Part shown: positions 26,823-35,117 of the stretch, one piece after another
Layout of the letters: every line of letters begins with the position of its first letter
How positions within the stretch are numbered: the stretch's first letter is position 1
NCBI GenBank assembly: GCA_012515235.1
Contig: JAAYYU010000300.1
Coordinates: 50,522-114,521, forward strand
DNA from: Candidatus Anammoximicrobium sp.
Lineage (GTDB): Bacteria > Planctomycetota > Planctomycetia > Pirellulales > Pirellulaceae
Length of the DNA stretch: 64,000 nt
Direction of reading: 5' to 3'
Made by a program: the position numbers and the translations under genes
Notes under the pieces: model-generated
Databases searched by the model: none
What the model was told of the DNA's origin: nothing
The model's input: the letters and a program-made list of their open reading frames with translations, nothing else

Positions 26823-27216
26823 GAAGTGTTTGGGAAATGTCCCACGACGCGCGGGCGGCATGATGCCAGCCGCCGGTGATCCGGCCAAACCGGAACCGGG
26901 GGCTGGCGTCGTACGACGTGGCTGGCACCAAACTCGGCCATCGGTGCTGGGGTCAGGCTTACAGAATTCAATTTTGGCCGAGCAGAGTCGTACGATGTGG
27001 CTGGCACCAAACTCGGCCATCGGTGCTGGGGTCAGGCTTACAGAATTCAATTTTGGCCGAGCAGAGTCGTACGATGTGGCTGGCACCAAACTCGGCCAAA
27101 ATTGAATTCTGTAAGCCTGACCCCATTTCGCGCGACCGTGCCATCATCGACAGCGACTTTTCGTGGCAGTTTCCCGTTTGGCGCCAGGACATCGAACAGT
27201 CCTTCCTCGAACGCGG
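26823..27216. other. Intergenic region with palindromic repeat cluster
   Basis: The region holds the tandem palindromic element at 26921-27125 (separate entry). At 27140-27219 a plus-strand frame reads IIDSDFSWQFPVWRQDIEQS and stops at 27219; it looks like the last codons of a lost gene whose body was displaced by the repeats, but no family was recognised. Confidence 0.45.
26921..27125. repeat. Tandem 79-bp unit with 32-nt palindromic arms (REP/MITE-like)
   Basis: A 79-bp unit starting GCTGGCACCA occurs at 26921, 27000 and, in part, 27079. Each complete unit carries the arm TGGGGTCAGGCTTACAGAAT, continuing to 32 nt (26948-26979 and 27027-27058). At 27094-27125 the exact reverse complement of the 32-nt arm follows. 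The last two arms can form a perfect 32-bp stem with a 35-base loop. A second element is at 31909-32007 and a degenerate one at 16212-16303. No transposase is visible nearby, so mobilisation in trans is inferred. Confidence 0.9.
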
Positions 27217-28674
27217 CTAAGCCGGACGCCGGCTCAATCGTGCGTACAGCCAGTACACGGGCACTCCCAGCGCGATGCACAGCAGCCCGGCCCGCGATTC
27301 CAGCGGATGGCTGGCGTAGATCTGTGTCAGGAACCAGAGATAGACCGCCACGAACAGCAACGGCGTGACGGGGTATCCCCACGTCCGATAACGGCGCCGC
27401 GCCTCGGGCCGGCGGACCCGCAGCACCACCACGGCCAGCACGCTCAGCAGATAGAAGATACTCGCCGAAAACACCACGCAGTTCGTCAGGACGTCGAACG
27501 TCGTGCCGCCCTGCAAGCTGGCGACGATCCGCCGGGTGAATTCTCCCGTCGCCTCGCCGACCGCCAGATCGCGGACCAGATGCCGGCCCCAGGACACGGC
27601 GGCGACCAGTCCGGCCGCCATGGCCGCGTGAACGACAATCGCGACCACGGGAGTCCGGTAGGCGGCGTGGACCCGGCCCAATTCACGGAAGAACACTCCG
27701 TCGCGGCCCATCGCAAAGGTGACGCGGGGCGCGTACAGCAAGTTGCTGTTGAGCGCTCCAAACGTGCTGCACATGATCACCACCGACATGCTGGCCATAC
27801 CCACGTGGCCGAGCAGTCGCCGCAGCATTTCCTCGGCGGCGTGATTCCCGGCGGCCTTCATTTCCGGCATCGACAGCACTCCGTGATAAGCCACGTTCGC
27901 CCCGACGTACAACAGCACCAGGATGCCGACGCCGGCGAACAGGGCCAGCGGGATATTGCGTTGCGGCTTGCGCACCTCCTCGGCCAACGGCGCCAGACCG
28001 TGCCAACCGTCGTAAGCCCAGAGGACGGCCAACAGCACCGCGCTGATCTGCATCGAGAACGAAGACAACCGCGGCGTGACCGTCGTCGCATAGTTGGACC
28101 AGGCAAGCCCCCGGTCGGACACCGGCAGCAGCAGCCACGGCAGCAGGGCGACCAGGCCCAGAAAGGCGACCTTGACCAGGGTCGTCGCAAACTGCACTCG
28201 GCCGCCCCACACAACACCCAGGCAATTCACCCACGCCAAAACGGCCAACAAGCCGACTGCCAGCAAGACCTGAGTGCCCAACGACACGTCCCACTGCAGG
28301 GCCAGGGTCAAGGATCCGATGAACGCCACCGCCAGGGCGCCCGTCGAGGCCGGCCGGCTGAACAGCATCTCGCACCAGCCGAACAGAAAGGCCACCGGCT
28401 TGCCGTAGGCCTCCCGAAGATACACGTACAGCCCGCCAGCCTGGGGCAGCATCGTGGCCAGTTCGGCCACACACAGAGCGCCCAGCAGGCACAGAAGACC
28501 ACCGGCGACCCAGACCGTCAGGATCAGGCCGAACTGGCCGCAGTCTCCCGCGATGTTGCCGGGCTTGAGAAAGATCCCCGAACCGATCGTGTTGCCCACG
28601 ACCACGGCGGTCGCGACGGCAGGCCCCAAGGCCCGTTTGAGCTTGAGCGGACGCGAGCTGGCAGATGTGTCCAT
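27217..28674 (-). CDS. Amino acid permease of the APC superfamily
   Basis: The 485-residue product has about twelve hydrophobic segments. TM1 carries the substrate-binding motif VVGNTIGSGIFLKPG typical of APC transporters, and FGWCEMLFSRPASTGALAVA, PQRNIPLALFAGV and FGALNSNLLYAPRVTFAMGRDG are also typical of the family (LAT/ SteT-like branch). It probably exchanges or imports neutral amino acids across the inner membrane. The ATG 28674 start gives a short cytoplasmic tail before TM1; the frame stays open far upstream but without conserved sequence. No ribosome-binding site is obvious. It is monocistronic. Confidence 0.87.
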   Translation of the reverse strand: MDTSASSRPLKLKRALGPAVATAVVVGNTIGSGIFLKPGNIAGDCGQFGLILTVWVAGGLLCLLGALCVAELATMLPQAGGLYVYLREAYGKPVAFLFGWCEMLFSRPASTGALAVAFIGSLTLALQWDVSLGTQVLLAVGLLAVLAWVNCLGVVWGGRVQFATTLVKVAFLGLVALLPWLLLPVSDRGLAWSNYATTVTPRLSSFSMQISAVLLAVLWAYDGWHGLAPLAEEVRKPQRNIPLALFAGVGILVLLYVGANVAYHGVLSMPEMKAAGNHAAEEMLRRLLGHVGMASMSVVIMCSTFGALNSNLLYAPRVTFAMGRDGVFFRELGRVHAAYRTPVVAIVVHAAMAAGLVAAVSWGRHLVRDLAVGEATGEFTRRIVASLQGGTTFDVLTNCVVFSASIFYLLSVLAVVVLRVRRPEARRRYRTWGYPVTPLLFVAVYLWFLTQIYASHPLESRAGLLCIALGVPVYWLYARLSRRPA

Positions 28675-28952
28675 CAGGAGAAATCCAATCCGGGGAAGCA
28701 GGGAGCGCAGCAACAACGGACTCGCCAGGCCATAAGGTAGCACGCGGCGGCTTTGGCACCAAGACGAGCCATGCGCTGCAACGGCGGCATCACGCCGCTT
28801 AGCGCCCGCCGCAGTTGCCGGCCGACTGGCGATCGCGGCCAGGGCCGATCCAGGACGCTCGACAGGACTCGGTGGGCGAACAACCCGCACCGGACTTTGC
28901 ACAAGAGACTTCTGCGCCCTCTGCGCACGCCCCCTTTTTTGCGGCGCCGTGT

Positions 28953-30269
28953 TTAGAATTTCACCTGCAGTCCGGCCACGAGGCAGTCGATCGTTTGCCG
29001 CGCCGTCACCGAAGTGCCGGGAACCGGTACGCCGGGCGGAACCACCCACGGTCCCGAGATCGAGTTCTCGAAGGCTTTCAGATAGGCCAGCACCAGGCTC
29101 GTGCGGCAACTGATGTTCCAGCTGGCGCCCACGGAGACAATGTGCTGATAGATGGCGGTCGAAGCGATATTGAAGAACGTGTTCTCGTCCGGGATCGGGT
29201 TGTCGCAGTAGCAGTAGCCGACCCGCAGGGACAAGGCGTCGGTCAGCTGGTACTGGAGTCCGGTGGCGAGGGAAAACACGCTTTCCCATCCCAGGCCCGT
29301 CCACGCGCCGTCCAGCGTGTAGCCGGCGTCGTCTCCAAACAAGCGGGTGTTGGAATAATCCAGGTACCGCAGGTCGACCGCCCACACCGTGCGCGGGAGT
29401 CCCGAGTAGGCCGCCCCCAGCGAGATAATGGCCGGGCAGGTGACGCTGAACGAATCGGTGCGCGGCTCGTCCGTAATCGTCGTTCCGTAGAAGGTCGGCT
29501 CCTCGAACCACTGAGGGCTCTTGTACGACGCGCCCAGGTGCCAGCCGTTCTCGTGCTCGTAGTAGATCCCCGCCTGAAAACCCAGGCCCCAAATCGTCCG
29601 GGTGTGCGTCGCCTCCGGGGGGCCCAGAAGCGGCGAGGCGAAAGGATTGGGGTCCAGCGCGGCTTCGGCAATGTCGAAGGTGGGCGCAAACCCGATGGAC
29701 AGGCGTTCGGTAAGTTGCAACGCCGCGCTGGGCGCCAGTTGCAGCACGGCCAACTTGGAATAGGCCGGGCCGCCGCCAAACGCGGGCGAAAGGATCGGAT
29801 TCTCGGGCGCGGCCGTCGAACTGGCGGGCAAGTTCATGCCAAAACCGCCGATCGAGAACATGCCCAAACCGAACGTCCAGCGGGAATCATCCGGCTGGAA
29901 GACCACCGCCACGGTGGGCAGAATGCTCACTCCCGAATGGCTCCGCGTCTCGCCCGACAGCGTCACGGGCGGGGCTCCCGGCCCCAACGCGTTGGCTTCC
30001 ACCGTCGAGCCTAGGTGCGTGGACAGATAGAGAAGCTCTCCGCCAATCACAAACTCCGAAGACTTCATCCCCGTCAGCGAAGCGGGGTTCCAGTGCATCG
30101 CCCCCGCGGCGTCCAAGGGCGCGGCGACCCCGGCGCTGCCCATCGAACGGTTCACCGGTCCCACTCCGGGGACCACGATCCCTTGACCGCTGGCCTGTTC
30201 AGCCAGACCCAGCGCCGCCAGCACAAACGGCACGATCCATCGGCACGATTGTCGCTTCATTTTCGTCAT
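28953..30269 (-). CDS. FadL/OmpP1/TodX-type outer-membrane protein
   Basis: From ATG 30269 (or ATG 30260, three codons later) the product is 438 residues with a signal peptide through AEQASG. The mature start GPVNRSMGSAGVAAPLDAAG and MHWNPASLTGM fits the N-terminal signature of FadL-type long-chain fatty acid and aromatic transporters. The rest is alternating beta strands ending in the C-terminal aromatic residue (LVAGLQVKF), as in outer-membrane barrels. It would pass hydrophobic compounds through the outer membrane. No fatty-acid genes adjoin it. Confidence 0.85.
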   Translation of the reverse strand: MTKMKRQSCRWIVPFVLAALGLAEQASGQGIVVPGVGPVNRSMGSAGVAAPLDAAGAMHWNPASLTGMKSSEFVIGGELLYLSTHLGSTVEANALGPGAPPVTLSGETRSHSGVSILPTVAVVFQPDDSRWTFGLGMFSIGGFGMNLPASSTAAPENPILSPAFGGGPAYSKLAVLQLAPSAALQLTERLSIGFAPTFDIAEAALDPNPFASPLLGPPEATHTRTIWGLGFQAGIYYEHENGWHLGASYKSPQWFEEPTFYGTTITDEPRTDSFSVTCPAIISLGAAYSGLPRTVWAVDLRYLDYSNTRLFGDDAGYTLDGAWTGLGWESVFSLATGLQYQLTDALSLRVGYCYCDNPIPDENTFFNIASTAIYQHIVSVGASWNISCRTSLVLAYLKAFENSISGPWVVPPGVPVPGTSVTARQTIDCLVAGLQVKF

Positions 30270-30572
30270 CCGTGTTACGTAAGAACCAGTCCATTCTGGG
30301 GAGACATCCTGTCCGTCGAAAGATCGTCCGGCGCGCTCTACAAGAGTCAGGCCGATTGGCGGGAAAAGGCACATCGGCCGGCCCGGTCTGACGCCGCTGC
30401 CGAGTGTTTCGATTCCGGCTGTGGTGCGTTTCTTTCGGGTTGTCGCCAAGCTGTCGATTGCTCCCGGAACGACGCGTTGGGACGGCGAGGTGGCTTGACC
30501 GCTGTCCCCGTTAGAAGTCCAATAATCGGTGGTTCCGTTCGGTCTCTCTCCGCTTGCTGAAAGGCCGCCGTG
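30270..30572. other. Intergenic region between divergent genes
   Basis: About 300 bp between the FadL-type gene and the PilT-like gene. No structured element was recognised; it should hold both promoters. Confidence 0.4.
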
Positions 30573-31634
30573 ATGGCCAAGATCGACCCCCTGCTGCTGG
30601 ACATGCAAACCGTCAACGCTTCCGATTTGCACATGGTCGTGGGGCAGAAGCCCAAGTACCGCATCGACGGCGAGGTGCGGGTGATCGAAGACCACGACGT
30701 GCTGACGGAACAGACGCTGGGCGAGTACCTGTTCGAGATCTGCAACGAGCCCCAGCGTCAACGCTACGAGGCCAATCTCGATTTCGACTTTGCCTACGGA
30801 ATCGAAGACAAGGCCCGCTTCCGCTGCAATTACTTCTTCCAGCGCACCGGTTACGGTTCCGTGATGCGACTGATTCCCACCCGCATCCTGACGCTGGACG
30901 ACTTGAAACTGCCGCCCGTGCTGAAACGGCTCACCGATCTGCGCAGCGGACTGGTGCTGGTCACGGGGCCCACCGGCAGCGGCAAATCGACGACCCTGGC
31001 CGCCATGATCGACCACATCAACCGCCACCACCGGCGGCACATCGTGACCATCGAGGATCCCGTCGAGTTCGTCCACAAGAACAACCTGTGCATGATCAGC
31101 CACCGCGAGGTCGGCACGCACACGGAGTCCTTCGCCACCGCGCTGCGGGCGGTGCCCCGCCAGGATGTGGACGTCGTGCTGGTGGGCGAAATGCGCGATC
31201 TGGAGACCATCGGGCTGGCCATCAGCGCCGCCAGCATGGGGGCGTTGGTCTACGGGACGCTGCACACCAACAGCGCCCCCAAGACCATCGACCGCATCAT
31301 CGACGTGTTCCCCAGCGACCAGCAGGCCCAGATCCGCACGATGCTCGCCGAGTCGATCCGGGGGATCGTCGCCCAACAACTGCTGCGCCGCAAGGAAGGC
31401 CGCGGCCGGGTCGCCGCCAATGAAATCCTGCTGGGCTCGCACGCCGTGTCGAACATCATCCGCGAAGGCAAAATCGAGAAGATCACTTCCGTGCTGCAAT
31501 CCGGCCGCCGCGAAGGCATGCAGTCCATGGACGACGCCTTGGAAGAGTTCGTCCAAAACGGCCTGATCGAACCCGCCGACGCCTATATGAAGGCCGCCGA
31601 TAAACACCGCTTCGAACGCTATACGGCCGCCTGA
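30573..31634 (+). CDS. PilT/PilU-family type IV pilus retraction ATPase
   Basis: The ATG 30573 is preferred over the adjacent GTG 30570; AAGG lies about ten bases upstream. The product has about 353 residues, as usual for PilT. It has the N-terminal PAS-like domain (SDLHMVVGQKPKYRIDGEVR), Walker A GPTGSGKST, the Asp box IEDPVEFVHKN, Walker B VVLVGEMRDLETI and the His box YGTLHTNSAPK. PilT-like hexamers depolymerise type IV pili for twitching. No pilin genes are nearby, so the motor works with components encoded elsewhere. PilU is the alternative assignment. Confidence 0.9.
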   Translation: MAKIDPLLLDMQTVNASDLHMVVGQKPKYRIDGEVRVIEDHDVLTEQTLGEYLFEICNEPQRQRYEANLDFDFAYGIEDKARFRCNYFFQRTGYGSVMRLIPTRILTLDDLKLPPVLKRLTDLRSGLVLVTGPTGSGKSTTLAAMIDHINRHHRRHIVTIEDPVEFVHKNNLCMISHREVGTHTESFATALRAVPRQDVDVVLVGEMRDLETIGLAISAASMGALVYGTLHTNSAPKTIDRIIDVFPSDQQAQIRTMLAESIRGIVAQQLLRRKEGRGRVAANEILLGSHAVSNIIREGKIEKITSVLQSGRREGMQSMDDALEEFVQNGLIEPADAYMKAADKHRFERYTAA

Positions 31635-31708
31635 TGCCCGTTGTGCTGCGGTCTCCCGATCGCAGCACAGGCTCCACCGCAGGTCTCCGCGAAGAGCCGG
31701 GGTTGTTG

Positions 31709-31908
31709 TCAGCCGGCCTTTTCTCCAGCGGCAAACACCGCGTCGACGTCAACGTGGAAACCAGGCAACAGCCCGAGGCCGCCGTCGCGCCGCGTCCATG
31801 CTTCCCCGCCAAACGGTGCGTCGAACCGTCGAGAATCAACACGAGGATCTCATGTTCGCGAGGATCGACGATCCAGTATTCCGCGTCGGTCCAGTCTCCT
31901 TCATGTCA
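31709..31908 (-). pseudogene. Uma2 family C-terminal remnant, cut by palindromic element
   Basis: On the minus strand from 31908 the frame reads DWTDAEYWIVDPREHEILVL, the conserved C-terminal half of Uma2 proteins. A frame change near 31780 leads to LLPGFHVDVDAVFAAGEKAG and a stop at 31709-31711, the usual Uma2 ending. The N-terminal nuclease half is missing exactly where the 31909-32007 palindromic element begins. This is the second broken Uma2 locus in the window. Confidence 0.7.
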
Positions 31909-32007
31909 TGGGGTCAGGCTTACAGAATTCAATTTTGGTCGAGTCATTTCGTTGAACATGGTCAGACGTGCCAGCGACCAAAATTGAATTCTGTAAGCCT
32001 GGCCCCA
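31909..32007. repeat. Palindromic REP/MITE-like element
   Basis: The left arm 31909-31941 (TGGGGTCAGGCTTACAGAAT and on) and the right arm 31975-32007 are reverse complements with one mismatch, around a 33-base centre. The arm sequence is the same as in the cluster at 26921-27125. It lies between the Uma2 remnant and the end of the sugar isomerase gene. Confidence 0.9.
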
Positions 32008-32018
32008 GCGGCAACGGG

Positions 32019-33500
32019 TCACGTGGAAGGCCCCGTCGGCACCACCGCGCAGGGCACGTCCAAAATCTCCGCGATCCGCCGCAGCGACTCCGCCCGGCGG
32101 CCGACCCCCAGCGCGAAATGATGCGTGGGCCCCTCGGCCACCCAGCGTTTCAGAAACGTGCGGACGTCGGGCTGGAAGAAGCCGCGGGTGTTGGTGTTGC
32201 CCGTGGGCGGGATCGGGCCGCGGACGCTCTCGCCTTCCGCCACGACGAACTTGAACCGGCCGCCCGTCGTGACGCTGATGCTCAGCATCGTCATCGGACC
32301 TTCCTTGACCTTGAACTCGACGCTGGCCCCCTTGCCCGGCTTGCCGTGGTACTTGATCAGGCTCCGCAGCACCGGCTTGCCCTCCGCGATGTTGATGTGG
32401 TGCGGCCCGTCGTGGCCGACCAAAACGAAGCCCTCGTGGAAGTCGATCGGATGAAACTCGGCAAAGCTGCCGCCGATGTCCAGCCGGTCCATGATCAGCA
32501 TGGCGAGGCACGTCTTCAGGTCCGACTCGCCGCACATCGGAAATCCGGCCGCCGTGAGCAGCGAGTTGCCGACGATCAGATTCGTCACCAGTTCGCGCAT
32601 CGGACTGCCTTCCTCGGCTTCGTAGTAGTAGGCCAGCCCGTCCAACTGCTTGTCGGCGACGAACTTGTCCAACGCCACGGCGACCCGCGCGGCGACCAGC
32701 AGGTCCTCGTCGGTCAGCTTGCGGGTGATCGGGTCGGACTTGGGATCCGGCGTGTCGAACATCTCCAGGATCTGCCGCTGTTTGACCTCGATCTCCTCGG
32801 GCGTCACCGTCCGTTGCCACCGCAGCAGGTCGTCGGGCTCGGTCTGCACGATGTGACAGCCGAACGCGGCCGTAAGCGCCGTCGGGTCGCTCTGCATGTC
32901 CAGCATGTTCTCCAGCACGTGGCCGAAGTGGCCGATGCGGGCTCGCCGCAAGTCGTGCAGCGCGCAGGCGATGTCGCACCAGTCGGCCAATTCGGCCTCC
33001 GCTTGCGGGTCGTCGTCCAAATGCCCCAGAATCACCGGCGGCGGCTTTTTGCCCATCCGCACGGCCACGCCCGTGAACTCCGGCACCGAACACAAGTCGT
33101 CGTTGCACAGCTGCATGTAGGTCGAGGCCCGCGAATCGTCCATCGCTTTCAACGGCTGCAGCGCCACCAGCACGATCGGCACGTTCAGACTGCGGACCAG
33201 GACGCCGAACGTCGACGACGTGGCGTAGGTCAGCATGTCGCAGAACACCAGGTCCAAGTCAGCCGCCTGCAGTCGCGGCAACAGCGCGTAGGCCGCCTGG
33301 GCGCAGTCCACCATGCCGAAGTTGGTGACCTGTACCCCGCGGGCCTCGACGCGTTTGACAAACACGTCCAGCTTGCCCCGCAGTTCGTCCAGCAAGCCGT
33401 CGAACTGCGACCAATACGTTTGATGCCCCACGCCGAAAATGCCGATGTTGGCCGCGCGAGGTTTCCGCCGGGGAATGCGCACCTGGGTCTCGGAGGACAT
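32019..33500 (-). CDS. L-arabinose/L-fucose isomerase-like protein
   Basis: The start ATG 33500 is preceded by AAGGAAGCC and an AAAGGAG. The 493-residue product shows the L-fucose/L-arabinose isomerase fold (NIGIFGVGHQTYWSQFDGLL, then ARVAVALDKFVADKQLDGLA and GSPMRELVTNLIVGNSLLT). It has metal-ligand candidates in YYYEAEEGSPM, ADLDLVFCDML and EGFVLVGHDGPHH. It is likely an aldose-ketose isomerase of a pentose or deoxyhexose. It is followed upstream by an MFS transporter 17 bp away on the same strand, so transport and isomerisation look co-expressed. Substrate is not known. Confidence 0.82.
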   Translation of the reverse strand: MSSETQVRIPRRKPRAANIGIFGVGHQTYWSQFDGLLDELRGKLDVFVKRVEARGVQVTNFGMVDCAQAAYALLPRLQAADLDLVFCDMLTYATSSTFGVLVRSLNVPIVLVALQPLKAMDDSRASTYMQLCNDDLCSVPEFTGVAVRMGKKPPPVILGHLDDDPQAEAELADWCDIACALHDLRRARIGHFGHVLENMLDMQSDPTALTAAFGCHIVQTEPDDLLRWQRTVTPEEIEVKQRQILEMFDTPDPKSDPITRKLTDEDLLVAARVAVALDKFVADKQLDGLAYYYEAEEGSPMRELVTNLIVGNSLLTAAGFPMCGESDLKTCLAMLIMDRLDIGGSFAEFHPIDFHEGFVLVGHDGPHHINIAEGKPVLRSLIKYHGKPGKGASVEFKVKEGPMTMLSISVTTGGRFKFVVAEGESVRGPIPPTGNTNTRGFFQPDVRTFLKRWVAEGPTHHFALGVGRRAESLRRIAEILDVPCAVVPTGPST

Positions 33501-33517
33501 GGCTTCCTTTGCTCCTT

Positions 33518-34867
33518 TTACTTGGTTCGCCCAATCCGTTGCACCTTGCGGATGGTCAGCAGGATGACCAGAAAGCCGATCGGGTACAATGCCCCGGCGG
33601 CGATGAACACGGGGACAAACGAGAACCGATCGACGACCATGCCCACCAACTTGGTCGTGAAAAAGCCGCTGATGCCCCCGGCGCATCCGCACAACCCGAC
33701 CACCGTACCCACCGAGCGCGGCGGCAGCAGGTCGCCGGTCAGCGTGATGTAGTTCGTGATCCACAAGCCGTGCGCAAACATCTGGACGGCCATCAATCCC
33801 ACGGCCACGTCCATCCGCTCGACGAACATCGACAGGATGGAAATCGGCGTCAGCATCGCCGCGACGCCCATCACCGTCTTGCGGGCCGCGCCGATCGACC
33901 AACCCGCCCGGACCAGGCGATCGGAGACGACGCCGCCCAGCATGTTCGCCACGTCCAGCGTGAGGAACGGAATCCAGGCCAGGCGGCCGATGTCGGCCAG
34001 CGTGGCGGAACGCTCGCTGCTCAGATACTGCGGAATCCAGAACATGTACAAGTACATCACGGGGTCCAGCAGGAAGCGGGTCAGCAACAGGCCCCAGACC
34101 TCGCGCAGGCGGAGCAGTTCCGTCCAACCCAGCGGCACGTCGTCGTCCGCCGCCGAATCCTGGCCGCTGCCCGCGTCCTCTTCGATCAGCGCCAATTCCG
34201 CAGCCGACACGAACGGCGATTGCTGCGGCCGCCGATAGAACACGGCCCACAACAGCACCCACAAGGCCCCGAACGCGCCCGTGGCCCAGAAGGCGCCTCG
34301 CCAACCCACGTGCCCCACCATCCAGGTCGCCAGCGGCGGCGCCGCCACCGCGCCGATCGCCGCCCCCCCGATCGCAAACCCGATGGCCCGCGACCGCTGC
34401 CGCAGCGGAAACCACTCCAGGGCCGCTTTGGTCACGCCCGGAAAACAGCCGCCCTCGCCGACGCCCAACAGGAAGCGGCACGCGCCAAGCTGCCAAGCGC
34501 TCCGCACTCCCGCATGGGCGGCGCTGGCGATCGTCCACAAAGACACACAAATCAACATGCCGCAGCGGGTGCCCACCCAGTCCAAAAAACGCCCGCCCAG
34601 GACGAACATAATCGAATAACTGAGCGTGAACGCGGCCATGACGTTGGCCAGCTGCGAATTGGTCATGCCCATCTCGGCTTTCACCGTCGGGGCCAACACC
34701 GACAGCACTTGCCGGTCAAAGAAACTCAACGCCGTGCCAAAGAACAACAATCCCAAGATCCACCAGCGGAATCCGGGAATCGCCCAGCGGCCAGGCCGCC
34801 GCAGCGTGTCGTCGTCCTTGTTCGGATGACCGCCGGTCGCGCCGGTCGAATTCGTGTTGGGCAACAT
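33518..34867 (-). CDS. MFS transporter, anion:cation symporter (hexuronate-like) family
   Basis: The 449-residue product has about twelve membrane segments. RWWILGLLFFGTALSFFDRQ at TM1, GGRFLDWVGTRCGMLI between TM2 and TM3 (the MFS loop motif) and FLLGVGEGGCFPGVTKA in TM4 are the signature of the ACS branch (ExuT, GudP). The likely substrate is a sugar acid such as a hexuronate. It precedes the isomerase gene on the same strand (17-bp gap after its stop). ATG 34867 gives the usual short N-terminus, although no clear ribosome-binding site is seen. Confidence 0.85.
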   Translation of the reverse strand: MLPNTNSTGATGGHPNKDDDTLRRPGRWAIPGFRWWILGLLFFGTALSFFDRQVLSVLAPTVKAEMGMTNSQLANVMAAFTLSYSIMFVLGGRFLDWVGTRCGMLICVSLWTIASAAHAGVRSAWQLGACRFLLGVGEGGCFPGVTKAALEWFPLRQRSRAIGFAIGGAAIGAVAAPPLATWMVGHVGWRGAFWATGAFGALWVLLWAVFYRRPQQSPFVSAAELALIEEDAGSGQDSAADDDVPLGWTELLRLREVWGLLLTRFLLDPVMYLYMFWIPQYLSSERSATLADIGRLAWIPFLTLDVANMLGGVVSDRLVRAGWSIGAARKTVMGVAAMLTPISILSMFVERMDVAVGLMAVQMFAHGLWITNYITLTGDLLPPRSVGTVVGLCGCAGGISGFFTTKLVGMVVDRFSFVPVFIAAGALYPIGFLVILLTIRKVQRIGRTK

Positions 34868-35117
34868 GACAGTGGCGTGCGGTGTTCGTTTCGGTTGCGG
34901 AACCTTGTCCGCCAGAAGCGGACGACAGGGAGTCGATTGTAGCCCATCTGGCGCGGCGGGAAATCGGCCCCAGGCAGAAGGCGGCAAAAATGGGAAAGCA
35001 GCCGGCTCCCTCTCCCGGCAGCCGGCTCTCCCGGCAGCCGGCCCTCCCGGAGCCGCGGACGGTCGAGACGGTCCCGCCACGGAACCGTTGCGGCCACTCG
35101 CCAGCACGCCCGTCAGC

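Noticed and set aside
27217..29592. 791-residue permease with long N-terminal extension
   Set aside because: The extension overlaps the FadL-type gene in another frame and has no conserved sequence; APC proteins start near 28674.
28953..31607. 884-residue frame covering the FadL-type gene and antisense of pilT
   Set aside because: Only the part from 30269 has the signal peptide and barrel; the rest is a shadow of the PilT-like gene.
32019..34550. 843-residue frame fusing the isomerase to upstream sequence
   Set aside because: The N-terminal 350 residues are the antiparallel-frame shadow of the MFS gene; the isomerase starts at 33500 with a good ribosome-binding site.
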